Assembly: GCA_012845835.1 (NCBI GenBank)
Contig: JABAKD010000002.1
Span: 4,852,001-4,916,000, forward strand
Length of the DNA: 64,000 nucleotides
Reading direction: 5' to 3'
DNA from: Undaria pinnatifida
Lineage: Eukaryota > Sar > Phaeophyceae > Laminariales > Alariaceae
Under the pieces are notes generated by a model that saw nothing but the letters and a program-made list of their open reading frames with translations, was not told the origin of the DNA and searched no databases. Position 1 is the first letter of the stretch; each line of letters begins with the position of its first letter. The translations under genes and the position numbers were made by a program. Shown here one piece after another: positions 10,042 to 20,200 of the stretch.

Positions 10042-10490
10042 GGTGTACTCATTTCATGCATAGCCGTGGTCTTAAGACCGTTGACCCTCGCATCCCCACA
10101 ATGCTGGGGCGGAGAAGGTCGGGTTTTCACCGACAAGGCAGGCATTGCGCGCACCAAGCGCGAAGCGCCTTGAGGTGTTCGGCGAGTCGCGTGAAGGACG
10201 AGCTGCATCCTGCTGAGAACCAGTTGTACGGCGGACGTCCGCACCTTCTGCGTTGCTGCGGCAAGGGGTGTACTCAGTTTGTGCATGGCCGTAGTCGTAT
10301 GACCATAGGCCCTCGCATTCCTACTATGCTGGGATGGAGCACGTCGGGTTTGACATTGCTTGCACCAAGCGCGAAGCGCCGTGAGGTGTTCGGCGAATCC
10401 CATGAACGATAAACTGCATCCTTCCAAGGACCGCTCGGAAGACGGACTTCGACACCTTGTACCTACTTTCTTGCTTATAGATGACAGCGC
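10042..10490 (+). repeat. family D: two tandem units, period 225 bp
   Basis: Units begin at 10042 and 10267 with GGTGTACTCA, followed by a conserved CCCTCGCAT block and CACCAAGCGCGAAGCGCC. Read on the minus strand, both keep a conserved peptide ending in TTAMHEMSTP or TTAMHKLSTP. Their outer 55 bp resemble the end of the LINE remnant at 10.88 kb. Confidence 0.75.
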
Positions 10491-10882
10491 GAACGAGTTT
10501 CTTTGTTTTCTGCTGTGGCCACTCTAGAGACAGCAATGGATATTACTATGTGACTGCCTCGTGGGTGCCTTACTATTTTTCACAGTGCGTGATGCGACCG
10601 TTCCCCTTGTGCGGAGTTAGCGTTCACCACCCCACACAACATGATCTAACTCGATAACCATCGTGGTGACCGCCAAAATAATGACAAACCCCCCCGGTAC
10701 CCTGGTTGTCTAGCTCACGCAGTGATTGGCATGTTTTTTACAGCGTCGTTGCCAACCAACGCCATCCCCAACATACCTGGTACATAAAATTGTTTTTAGC
10801 GTCGGTGCCAACCGAGAAGGGGGAAACTTCCTGCGGCAAGGGGGGGGGCATGTTAAGGGGGGCATGTTAAGGGGGGGCGTAC
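10491..10882. other. no gene recognised
   Basis: Contains a short direct repeat GGGGGGCATGTTAAGGGGGG (10843-10875). Otherwise unassigned. Confidence 0.4.
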
Positions 10883-11254
10883 TCATTTGTTGCTTGCCTT
10901 AGTCATTTTACCATTGACCGCGCATCCCTTTCGAGACGGAATACCGTTCCTGCTCCTAGTAGAGACCTCTCCAACATTTGGGCGCTCATTACGCTCCTTC
11001 CATAGGTATACTCCGTATTACACCCTATCCCCGTCCGGTTTCACCGTCTGTGGCCACCATCAATCTCCTAGGATATCGGTCGTTTTCTCGCTGCTCTCCA
11101 GCCTACCAAACTCTTCCATGTTACATACGTCTGATTTCCTCATCTCCTCTAACGCATCCCGTTCCTCCTGGTATTTTTCATATTCACCTACTATGTAGGC
11201 CCTACTCTCAATTGTTGTGCCACACGGGCACATACTTGTACGGCAGGGTTGCAT
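10883..11254 (-). pseudogene. non-LTR retrotransposon ORF2 C-terminal remnant
   Basis: On the minus strand a coding-like frame runs from about 11254 to a TGA at 10883-10885. It begins with a Cys motif (MCPCGTTIESRAYIVGEYEKY), continues EERDALEEMRK and SSEKTTDILGD, then an in-frame TGA where Arg is expected before WWPQTVKPDGDRV, a second stop, and WKERNERPNVGEVSTRSRNG ending MTKASNK. From memory this is the C-terminal region after the reverse transcriptase in some LINE ORF2 proteins. Two stops make it a pseudogene, and no RT domain is present, so it is a 5'-truncated copy. It is distinct from the two LINEs at 40 and 47 kb. Confidence 0.6.
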
Positions 11255-12029
11255 CTAAGGGGCTTCTCACTCGGAGACCGCTGTATCTCTTCCGAAGACT
11301 GACGCGAAGAAACCACGAAAGCGCGAGCCGACGAACCCTCCCATGGCCAAAGAGCTCTGCAAAACATGTGATGTAGTATGATTACATCGGGCAGTTCCCC
11401 ATTGAGGGGCATTGTGCAGCAGAAATATCTCGGTAAAAAGTGCCACCTCTCTTCTAATGTCCGTCTGTAAAAGCGCGGACGCGGTTTGAAGGGTAAAGGA
11501 ACGACAGGGAGAAAATGAGGTTTGGGTTACATGGGCGTATCAATATTGTAGCGTTAACGTAGCGATGGCGTAGCGTTAGCGCAACAGAGGCGCGGTCTTG
11601 GTTTAGGAACAGCGTAGCAGTGGTGCAGCGCACGGTGGTTGCTAGCGAGGCAAACCAGGCACCTGGCGGCGGAGGAATGGGTGGCAGCTACTGTAGGATT
11701 TACCGCTTGTGAGTAGAACCCAGAGACGTATGCTACACGACGGAAGTAGCACTTTTTGAACGAAATCTTGCCGACTGACGGGGCTGTTTGGTTACATCAG
11801 CACGTCGTTGTTGCTTGGTGTATGGCCGCAACTGCTCTGTTGATATAACGCTGTTCTGTGCCTGGTACTTCGTACATCATAACTCACATTACACATGCCA
11901 ATGATCTCACCTCTCACCGCATTTTGGTCAAACCCAAACAGTGCACGTGGTGTTCGCCGGAAGGTCTTTAATGGTTAAAAATCATCTCGTTTTTTTTTGT
12001 TGGCAGCCCGACAGTCGAGCTGGGATTTT
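11255..12029. other. no gene recognised
   Basis: Short GCGTTA/GCGTAGC-type repeats occur around 11540-11600. Nothing else is recognised. Confidence 0.35.
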
Positions 12030-12745
12030 TTTGGAAAATGGTCAAAGGGGGGTACACCCAAGGGTGTTTTAGTCATGCGGGGGTACAGAGAAAACACGGG
12101 CGCGGACCGTGCCCGCGCTTCCCCCAAACGGCGTAATTTTTTTTCTCAATCCTGACGCGCTGGCATGACGCCCGCAGCCCGCAGCCCATGCCGAGCACGC
12201 ACACCGTTTTGTTTTTTTTCGGGTACGGTATTGGGGCAAACGGTGCCGCGGCGAAGGAGGGGGCAACCTCTTCACCCCTTTTGACTAGAACGTGGGGGGG
12301 TATACCCCAAAAAATCTACTAATTTTATCCTGTACTCCCGTTTAGCTGCATTTGTCCCCCATTTGACTGAAAACATTACCGGCGATTGACCGATTCTGAC
12401 GCCTTCAAGAGCAAGTACAGCGGGCAGCTGCACGTCACCGCTCAACGGCTCGAATAGACCACGAGCGGAACATCCAGTAATTGCTAATAGCTGCGATCGT
12501 TTATCCCCGAGAAAATGACGGAACAGGAAACAAACTAAACAAAACAAATATTAAACGGTTACGACGAAGACAAGCGGCAAGTACCATATATCTGCTTCTT
12601 ACCGTTGAGGTATTGAATATCAACAAGAGACGATAATAAACAAATGCGAAATTTACTCGGGGAGCCACAACACAGAATCCTACTCTTCATACGGCTACGG
12701 CCATACGTGGGCACGTCCCGCCCGACGAAACAAACAAACAAAACA
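12030..12745 (+). repeat. long inverted repeat, left arm
   Basis: Pairs with 12,797-13,462 in reverse complement: GTGGGCACGTCCCGCCCGAC (12708) against its complement near 12815-12835, GCGATCGTTTATCCCCGAG against CTCGGGGATAAACGATCG, and GCGTCAGAATCGGTCAATCG on the other arm. The minus strand of this arm keeps a 91-codon frame (12272-12547) with mixed composition (TGCSARGLFEPLSGDVQLPA). The other arm lacks about 10 bp inside this frame. Confidence 0.85.
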
Positions 12746-12796
12746 AAGCCCGACGATACAAAATGGTATTTGCCGCTTGTCTTGTGGTTTCCGTTA
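12746..12796. other. loop of the long inverted repeat
   Basis: About 50 bp of spacer. It contains ATGGTATTTGCCGCTTGTCT, which recurs in the right arm at 12923, so the centre is itself internally duplicated. Confidence 0.7.
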
Positions 12797-13462
12797 ATAT
12801 TTGTTTTGTTTAGTTTGTTTCGTCGGGCGGGACGTGCCCACGTATGGCCGTAGTCGCATGACGATGAGGATTCTGTGTTTTGGCTCCCTGATTCACTTCG
12901 CATTTATTAAGAAGCAGATATATGGTATTTGCCGCTTGTCTTCGTCGTTACCGTTAAGTATTTGTTTTGTTTAGTTTGTTTCTTGTTCCGTCATTTTCTC
13001 GGGGATAAACGATCGTAGCTATTAGCGATTACTGGATGTTCCGCTCGTGGTCTATTCGAGCCGTTGAGCGGTGACGTGCAGCCGCCCGCTGTACAGGCGT
13101 CAGAATCGGTCAATCGGGGGTACCGTTTTCAGTCAAATGGGGGATAAATGCAATCAAACGGGGGTACAGGATAAAAATAGTAGATTTCTTGGGGTATACC
13201 CCCCCACGTTTCTTCAAAAGGGGGGAACAGGTTGCCCCCTCCTTCGCCGCGGCCCCGTTTGCCCCAATACCGAACCCGAACAAAAGCAAAAACGGTGTTT
13301 ATGCTCGGCATGGGCTGCGGGTGTCATGCCAGCGCGTCAGAATTCAATTTTACGCCGTTTGGGGGAAGCACAGGCACGTTCCGCGCCCGTGTTTTCTCTG
13401 CACCCCCACACGACCAAGCAACCGCGGGGTGTAATCCCCTTTGACCGTTTCCTTCTTTTTAT
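12797..13462 (-). repeat. long inverted repeat, right arm
   Basis: Reverse complement of 12,030-12,745 with scattered substitutions and small indels. Similarity fades around CCCTTTGACCGTTTCC. Neither arm shows an obvious transposase or target-site duplication. Confidence 0.85.
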
Positions 13463-13600
13463 CTGATACTTATCTCCCATTGTATCTACACAATGGAAAG
13501 GCCCGGAAGGGCATACGAGGATATGCGCGATTATCGCCGATACGGACCTTCGTTCGTTATTACAAGCTCAGCAATAGTCGACAGCGACACAGTTAGGCCT

Positions 13601-13711
13601 ATGCCGCGGACCTTGTTGCTTGCGGTGCTCTGTGTCGCTCTCGCGCGGGGTGTGCAACTGCAGACTAAATCCGAGCTAAACACATCGGAAAAATTGGACT
13701 TATTTTTTTGA
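13601..13711 (+). CDS. possible secreted peptide or signal-peptide exon (36 aa)
   Basis: ATG at 13601 opens MPRTLLLAVLCVALARGVQL, a textbook signal-peptide shape (basic n-region, Leu/Ala/Val core, small residues before a cut near ALA), then 16 polar residues to TGA at 13709. An in-frame upstream extension to 13493 exists but would place the hydrophobic stretch internally. It may be the first exon of a gene whose rest I cannot find. Chance is a real alternative. Confidence 0.22.
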   Translation: MPRTLLLAVLCVALARGVQLQTKSELNTSEKLDLFF

Positions 13712-15067
13712 AAACCACGAGTTATACATATTTGATGGTTGCCTTCTTTCTGTCACTTTTTCTGGAACAAAATTTTTTTTTTTTAGTCACGAACCGCGAC
13801 ATAAACGTTTATAGAATGTTTCCAGTCGTTTCGATGTCACAATTGTTGAAAGAAAAATACGATTCGCGGAGACTATCATTTCTGATTTTACACGATCCGT
13901 GACATGTATTTTGGTCGTTAAGAACGACCCAAACAAACGGTCGTGGGCTGGTAAGACTTCACGTGTCGTGTTCAGCGGCTTTCGTGGGATATCTCCTGCA
14001 AGGTTCCATTGTGCCTGGCGCCGCCATGCTGACGAATCCGGCACGCCACATAATTGCGTCGCTGTTGCTGCGCTGTACGGTTGCCCTGTTTAGAGTCCCA
14101 TGCGCAGCAACCAAAACAATGACGATTAAAAAATTGTACACCTGTCACAGATCACGATCTGAATTACTGTATCTACAATATATCCTGTGTCTGCCGTTAT
14201 GAAACGTTGTGCAGGATCTGTAAAAAAAGAGAGAAGTAAAAAGAGAACATATCCAATCCTGGAAGTATTTGCTAGATCGTGCAGATCGCACGACACACTT
14301 TTTACCATTTTTTTCTGGCCTACACGGCTCCCGAAGCGATGAATGATCTATTATCGTTGAAGTGCTTATTGTGTTTTTACACTATTAGTATTATTCGTCC
14401 TACATTTAGGCCGTGGGATAATTTGTTGGGGAAGTATGCTACGTATATGATAGGGGTGGGTTTAATGCTGTTTGGCGTTTTTTTTTTGTTTGCCGTTTTC
14501 GTTTTTGGAGGCACACCACTCTCACCTTATAGTGACTATTGAGGTTCCACCCGACCAATAGCGCCATGGGCCTTGCTGCAGAACGTATAACGCGTGCCAG
14601 GCACCAAAACGCGAAGGTTTTCCCAACGATATTTCGGCAGTTGTGATGGGTTCTACAAGAAACGTAGCGCGGTTTGGCGCAAGTACTATTTTTTGGTTGA
14701 CGGGGCTCATCAAATGATGAGTCACCCAACTATCGGTGTGTGTGACGATGTCTTAAAGCTTAAGCTTAGGCCGTGAGAATTTTTCGTCTGGCTGCATTTT
14801 CATTTTGTCAAAGCCGTTTTTTTGGGTGAGGTATATAGAGCCCCTCAAGTAATGGTGCTACTACGCTTGGTCCTTGCTCGCCTGAGGAATCGTCCCTGCC
14901 AGAAGTATTTCGGCGAAAAAGCGCCGGCCCTACTGTAGCACGTGTTTGGGATACACTTTTTTTTTTCTTTCGAAGATTGTTTCGGGCTGAACAAGTGGAC
15001 AGATCCTGACGTTAAGGGCCTCCTAAAAGTGCGAGTTCACCGCTACCGTAGAATGCCTCCACCCTGA
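13712..15067. other. no gene recognised
   Basis: Partly AT-rich. Near 14823-14900, TTTGGGTGAGGTATATAGAG with GCCCCTCAAG and a CTGAGGAATCG phrase resembles sequences at 8.56, 23.80 and 24.10 kb and may be a decayed small element. No gene is supported. Confidence 0.35.
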
Positions 15068-15113
15068 TGCTGGTTCCCACGCTAATGCTGGTTCCCACGC
15101 TAATGCTGTGGTA
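15068..15113 (+). repeat. 18-bp tandem repeat
   Basis: CTGGTTCCCACGCTAATG is repeated about 2.4 times. Confidence 0.85.
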
Positions 15114-15468
15114 AGTATTTTCCGCGCCAACTCTATGCCAGCCCTACCGCACGCATCCCTTACGCAAATACAAATGTGATCACGATGGCATCGCTTTCCC
15201 CGGTTTTTTTGTTCGTTGCATTGGCTCGCACCCGCCTTCTCTCGTTTTGCCTGTATGCGTATTCGTCTGCTTGAGAGCAACACGTTTCGCTGGGAGGTGT
15301 GGAAAGGCTGCCCATTTATTACTTCGCCATCACCGTGCTAACGCTACCCCACGCTGACATATTTTACGCTAAGGCGGAGCTACTCCTCCCCTATGATTTG
15401 TGCTGACGCCTTCCCCGCTTGTTCGTTTTTCCCACCAAACCGCGCCGGCCCTCCCTCATTTTCACTGT

Positions 15469-16875
15469 ATGTCTGTCCAGCTGCTGGAAGACAGCACATT
15501 CCACTGCCAATTGTGCAACGACTGTGTTGCCACCCTCACGTACGAGAGCCCGTCGGGAGGCCCTCGCACGTTTAAGAAGTTCGGTGTCCCAGGCAGGGGG
15601 AAGGGTGGCGCAAACGACGCTACGGGTGACAATAATAACGACAAAGGTATCCCGGTCGCCCTCGGGAACGGAGTAGTGGTCACGACGAAGACGGTGGAAG
15701 TGGAGGATGCTGGGGATGGCGAGGGAGGTACGCGAGGGGACCTGCCGGTGCCGCTGGGCTTAGAGGTGTGGAAGGCACGGCGTGAAAAGCGCAAGGCTGC
15801 GTCAATGACGGCGGCATCGGATGCGGCTGCTGCTGTCGCGCCTACGGCGGCCATGGGAGATACGGTGACGGATGCTGACGCTGCTGGGGGTGCTGTGACC
15901 GGTGGTGTTGCTGCGGGTGCTTCGACTAGTCGTGGTGGTGATGCCGCGGCTGCTGCTGCGACTGCGCCGCCAGCCACGGGTGTTCTGGCGCAAGCTTTGA
16001 CGGCGGCAACTGCAGTTATGGCGAAGTTCGTCTCAGCGCCCGCAAATGTGGGCGATATGGGGGCAGGAACTGGGTCGCGGGGCGTGGTGGAGCGGTCATC
16101 TGAGCGTGAAAGCAAGTTGGAAGCCAGCAGCAGCAACGATGGCTGCGAAAACGCGAGCTGCCACGACAACAGCAAAAACAACGTCAGCAAGGACAGCAGC
16201 AGCAGCAGCTGCAGCAAGGGTAAGGACAGCTGTCTCACGAAGTGCACCGGGCCGGGGAGTACCGCCCCGAACTCGCCCGAGGAGCCGATGCAGTTCTTTT
16301 CAGAGGACCAGAACAGCGAAGACAGTGCCAGTCTGACACTCGCGAGTCGCACCAGCAGTGACAGCGACGTCGTGGCCGCTGCGGCCGCGTGTCTTCAAAC
16401 GCTCTCTCCCCCAAAGCCACAGAGGGCAGGGGAGACACTTACCGGAGGAGTGCGGGCGAAAGCGCAAGCCCTGGAACGCAAACTTGCCGGGGTAAACGAG
16501 GACTTACCCAACGAATCGCCAAAGCCCGTTTTTTCCATTGCTTCCCGAGCGGAGAGTTGCGGCAGCGAGACGCTTTTTGGGGGGTTGGTCTCCCATTACT
16601 CTTCCGGCGTCGTCGGGAACTCGGTTGTCGGGGGTAACGGGGGCTTTACGCAGCCGAGAGGTGAGTGGGATCTTGGAGAAGGCAACCGTGAGCACATGGC
16701 GGCCAACTGCAACGGTGGTGGCGGTATTGGCCACGAAGACCAGGGAGAGAGTGAGAAGGAGGCCAAGACTGGCGGCGGCTGGGGCCGATGGGCTTTGTGC
16801 GGGGTAGCTGCGGTCGGGGTGGGAGTCGTAGGCGTAGCGGTGTGGGCCTACGGCGGACGGCCATCGCGCCGCTAA
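15469..16875 (+). CDS. tail-anchored low-complexity protein with N-terminal Cys cluster (468 aa)
   Basis: The first ATG of a long open frame is at 15469 and TAA ends at 16875; no intron is needed. Residues 1-42 form a distinct module (MSVQLLEDSTFHCQLCNDCV, Cys at 13, 16 and 19, then an R..F..FGVPG close). Similarity to the foldback arms begins at this Met, which supports the start. Residues 95-110 are basic (VWKARREKRKAA), about 110-200 are Ala/Gly/Thr-rich, and the middle is Ser/Asn/Lys-rich with Cys (SSSSCSKGKDSC). Residues 441-461 are one hydrophobic segment (WALCGVAAVGVGVVGVAVWA) followed by a short basic tail (GGRPSRR), a tail-anchored layout. Function is unknown. The Cys cluster might bind metal or form disulfides; a place in an intracellular membrane facing the cytosol is inferred. 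The 3' end is partly duplicated at 16,988-17,072. Confidence 0.72.
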   Translation: MSVQLLEDSTFHCQLCNDCVATLTYESPSGGPRTFKKFGVPGRGKGGANDATGDNNNDKGIPVALGNGVVVTTKTVEVEDAGDGEGGTRGDLPVPLGLEVWKARREKRKAASMTAASDAAAAVAPTAAMGDTVTDADAAGGAVTGGVAAGASTSRGGDAAAAAATAPPATGVLAQALTAATAVMAKFVSAPANVGDMGAGTGSRGVVERSSERESKLEASSSNDGCENASCHDNSKNNVSKDSSSSSCSKGKDSCLTKCTGPGSTAPNSPEEPMQFFSEDQNSEDSASLTLASRTSSDSDVVAAAAACLQTLSPPKPQRAGETLTGGVRAKAQALERKLAGVNEDLPNESPKPVFSIASRAESCGSETLFGGLVSHYSSGVVGNSVVGGNGGFTQPRGEWDLGEGNREHMAANCNGGGGIGHEDQGESEKEAKTGGGWGRWALCGVAAVGVGVVGVAVWAYGGRPSRR

Positions 16876-16987
16876 CCCTATGCTACCTTACGTTACGATA
16901 CTCTGCGCAGAGCTAGGGTAGCCGGCTATGGTTTCGGTTTGTTATGTGCCGATTACGAGGAGAGTTGAGATAAGTAGGTGAAGAAGG

Positions 16988-17072
16988 CGGCGGCAGGCCT
17001 CGATGGTTTTTCTGTGGGTTGCCCGCGGTTGGGGTGGGGCTGGTAGGTGTGGCTGTGTGGGCTTCCGGCTGA
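16988..17072 (+). pseudogene. partial copy of the 3' end of the preceding gene
   Basis: From 17025 to TGA 17070-17072 the frame reads AVGVGLVGVAVWASG, matching AVGVGVVGVAVWAYG at the gene's membrane anchor. Weaker similarity extends back to about 16988 (GCGGCGGCAGGCCTCGATGG versus GGCGGCGGCTGGGGCCGATG). No upstream coding part is present. A second gene copy mostly lost, or a local duplication of the last exon, would both fit. Confidence 0.7.
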
Positions 17073-17500
17073 CTGCTTACGTGCTGCTGAAGCCAGGCAG
17101 TGCTACGCGGTGCTAGGCACGCTACACGAACATGTGCGACGCTACGCGGAGCTAGGCTGACAGGTTTGTGTTTGCGTTGGCATTTCCTTATTTTCTATTT
17201 TTATATTTTTTGCTCGGGTTCGTAACTGTATTTGAGTTGATTTTGTGTGTGCATTTTCCCTGGTGTTGTAGTGAGCGGATCAACGGAACGCCTTGCCACA
17301 AAGGCGAATCGCTCGTGAAATCCGGTCGAGGTGGGTCCGCGCAAGCGAAATCAAGAGTAGGATCGTAGAGAGGATTGCAGTCGAACGAGGACAAGGAGAA
17401 GAGGGTAATATTGACATTTAGACAGGTGTACGTAGGGAAGAGTGTGAGCGCAGCGAGTGTTGGGAGCAGGGCGTAGCAGGGGAAGGAGGGGGGGGCGCTG
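17073..17500. other. no gene recognised
   Basis: Short CGCTAC/GCTACGCGG phrases at 17080-17160, then a T-rich stretch. No gene. Confidence 0.35.
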
Positions 17501-20200
17501 AACGGGGGGGGTGGCAACGGAAGACGGGGTTGGAGAGGGAAGGGATTCTGCCAATTTTGTTCCGGTTCCTTTCCCAGCCGTGTTTTGCCTTTTTCCTTGT
17601 TGGACCTTTCTTAGTTCAGCCGTTTGGGAGTGTCTGAAGGAGGAGTAGGAGCGTAGGGAGGGGATGGAGGAGCGTAGGAAGGGGTGGCAGGCATGAGGGC
17701 GGCGCATATAGAGTGACGGGTAGGACTCAGAACCGATGCTGCCACATCTGTTCCGGTTTTTATCCTAGCCTCGTTGTGTCTTTCTCCACTTAAACCTGTT
17801 TCATGATTTTTGAGGGAGGGGAGTAGGGAGGGGTGGGAGGGGAAGGAGGGAATCGATGCCGCCGTGTCTGTCCCGGTCCCTCTCCTGGCGTTATTGTGCC
17901 TTTCTCCCCTCAGGCTTCTTCGTGGGTTTTATGCTAGCCTTGTTGTGCCTTAATCCACTCAATCCTGTTTAGTGCTTTCTGAGGATACAGGGAGGGGCGG
18001 GGAGCGTAGGCAGGAGTGGAGCACGGAGCGAGGGGTGGAAGCTGTAAGTGATGCCGCCAAATCTATTGCGGTTCATATCCTGGTGTTGTTGTGCCTTTCT
18101 CCACTCAACCTGTTTTGAGCATTCACCAGCAGGGGACGGGGCGTAGGAGTGAGTGGGGATGGAGGAAGGGTGGAAGCGAAGTGACGGGTGAGGACGGGAA
18201 TCGATGCAGCCACATCTGTTCCGGTTCCTATCTTGATCTTGTTGGACCTTTCTCCGCACTAGCTTATTTCGAGCTTTCTGAAGGAAGGGTGCGAGCGTAG
18301 GGAGGGATGGGGAACATAGGGAGGGGTGGCAATCGTAGGGAGGGGTGGAGAACGGAGGGAGGGGTGGAAGCTGGATTCGATGCCGCCAAATCTGTTTCGG
18401 TTCCTAGATCCTGGTGTAGTTGTGCCTTTCTCAACTCAGCTTGTTTTGAGCCTCACGAGGAGGGGACGGAGCGTAAGGGTGAGTGGGGATGGAGAGAGGG
18501 GGGGAGCGAAGCGAAGGGTGGGAGCTGGAATCGATGCAGCCACGTCTGTTCCGGTCCCTATCCTGGTCTTGTTGGACCTTTCTCCACTCAGCTTATTTCG
18601 AGCTTTGTCAAGGGAGGGTGCGAGCATAGGGAGGCATGGAGAACGGGGGGAGGGGTGGAAGCTGGAATCGATGCCGCCAAATCTATTCCAGTTCCTATCC
18701 TGGTGTAGTTGGACCTTTCTCCACTCAGCCTGTTTTGAGCTTTTTTCATGAGCAGGGGACGGAGCGTAAAGATCCTGGTGTAGTTGTGCCTTTCTCCACC
18801 CGACCTGTTTCGAGCATTCACGAGCAGGGGACGAAGCGTAGGAGTGAGTGGGGATGGAGGTAGGGTGGGAGCGAAGCGAGGGGTGGGAGCGGGAATCGAT
18901 GCAGCCACATCTGTTCCGGTTCCTATCTTGGTCTTGTTGGACCTTTCTCCACTCAGCTTATTTCGAGCTTTCTCAAGGAAGGATGCGAGCGTAGGGAGGG
19001 ATGGAGAACGGGGGGAGGGGTGGAAGCTGGAATCGATGCCGCCAAATCTTTTCCAGTTCCTATCCTGGTGTAGTTGGACCTTTCTCCACTCAGCTTGTTT
19101 TGAGCTTTCACGAGGAGGGGACGGAGCGTAAGGGTGAGTGGAGATGGAGAGAGGGTGGGAGCGAAGCGAGGGGTGGGAGCGGGAATCGATGCAGCCACAT
19201 CTGTTCCGGTCCCTATCTTGATCTTGTTGGACCTTTCTCCACTCAGCTTATTTCGAGCTTTCTCAAGGAGAGGTGGGGAGCGTATGGAGGGGTGGGAGCT
19301 GTAGTCGATGCCGCCACACCGGTTCCGGTTCCTACCCTGGTGTAGTTGGATCTTTCTCCATGTCGGACCTTTCTTAAGCCTTTTTGCAGATGTCTGCGGG
19401 ACGAGCGTAGGGAGAGGTGGGAGGCGTAAAGGGGAGTGCACAGTGGGGGGGGTGGGAACTAGAATCGATGCTGCCACATCCGTTCCGGTCCCTATCCTAG
19501 CCTTGTTGGGCCCTTCTCCGTTTAGCCTGTTACGGTAGTTTTGATTGAGGGGTGGACAGGTGGGGAGCGGAGAGATGAGTGGGAGCGATGGGAGGGAGGG
19601 GTGGGAGCGAAGAGAGAGATGGGAGCGAAAAGAGGGGTGGGAGCTGGAATCGAAGTCGCCACATCTCTTCTGGTCACTGTCCTGGTATTGGTGTGCTTTT
19701 CTCCGCTCAGCCTGTTTCGATCTTTCTCAGAGAGGAGTAGGAGCGTAGGGAAGCGTAGAGAGCGTGAGGGGGAGGTGTACATGGAAGGAGGGGTGGGAGG
19801 CGAGAGAGGGGTGGACATCGTATGGGGGGGGGGGGGTGCATACATAACGTGGGGAAGGAGCGAGATTCGGTTTTCCCACGTCCATTCCGGTCCTTATACT
19901 GCCCTTGTTGTGCCTTTCTTCACCCAACCTGTGTCAGCCTATTTCGAGCTTCCTGAGGGAGGGGATGGAAAGCAGGGACGGGTGTAGGCAGAACGGGAGG
20001 AAGGAGCGGGAGTCGATGCTCCCACATCGATTGCGGTCTCTATCCTGGCCTTGTTATGCCTCTCTACCATCCAGCCTGTGTCAGCCTATTTCGAGTTGCC
20101 TGCGGAAGGGGTTGGGACATCGATGATAGGGACCGGATGTGTGGGTGGGAACTCAGCCAACGTTGGAAGCGGCAATCGATGCTGTAGGATCCGTTTCACG
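17501..20200 (+). repeat. minisatellite of about 16 units of 120-230 bp with alternating A/B types
   Basis: Each unit has a CGATGC.GCCA..TCT.TTCCGGT block, a CTATCCTGG phrase, TTGTTGGACCTTTCTCCACT, AGCTT.TTTCGAGCTTTC, then a purine-rich G/A stretch. CGATGC landmarks fall at 17733, 17854, 18050, 18202, 18378, 18532, 18669, 18897, 19034, 19187, 19306, 19466, 19651, 20013 and 20176. From 18050 to 19466 the units alternate: type A (GCCGCCAAATCT..CCTGGTGTAGTTG) and type B (GCAGCCACATCT..CTTGTTGGACC). Open frames inside (up to 174 codons, both strands) are repeat translations without a gene. Confidence 0.85.

Noticed and set aside
17501-20200. Regularly spaced repeats that might be taken for a CRISPR array
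   Set aside because: Units are long and degenerate and no spacer is unique; everything else is eukaryotic.
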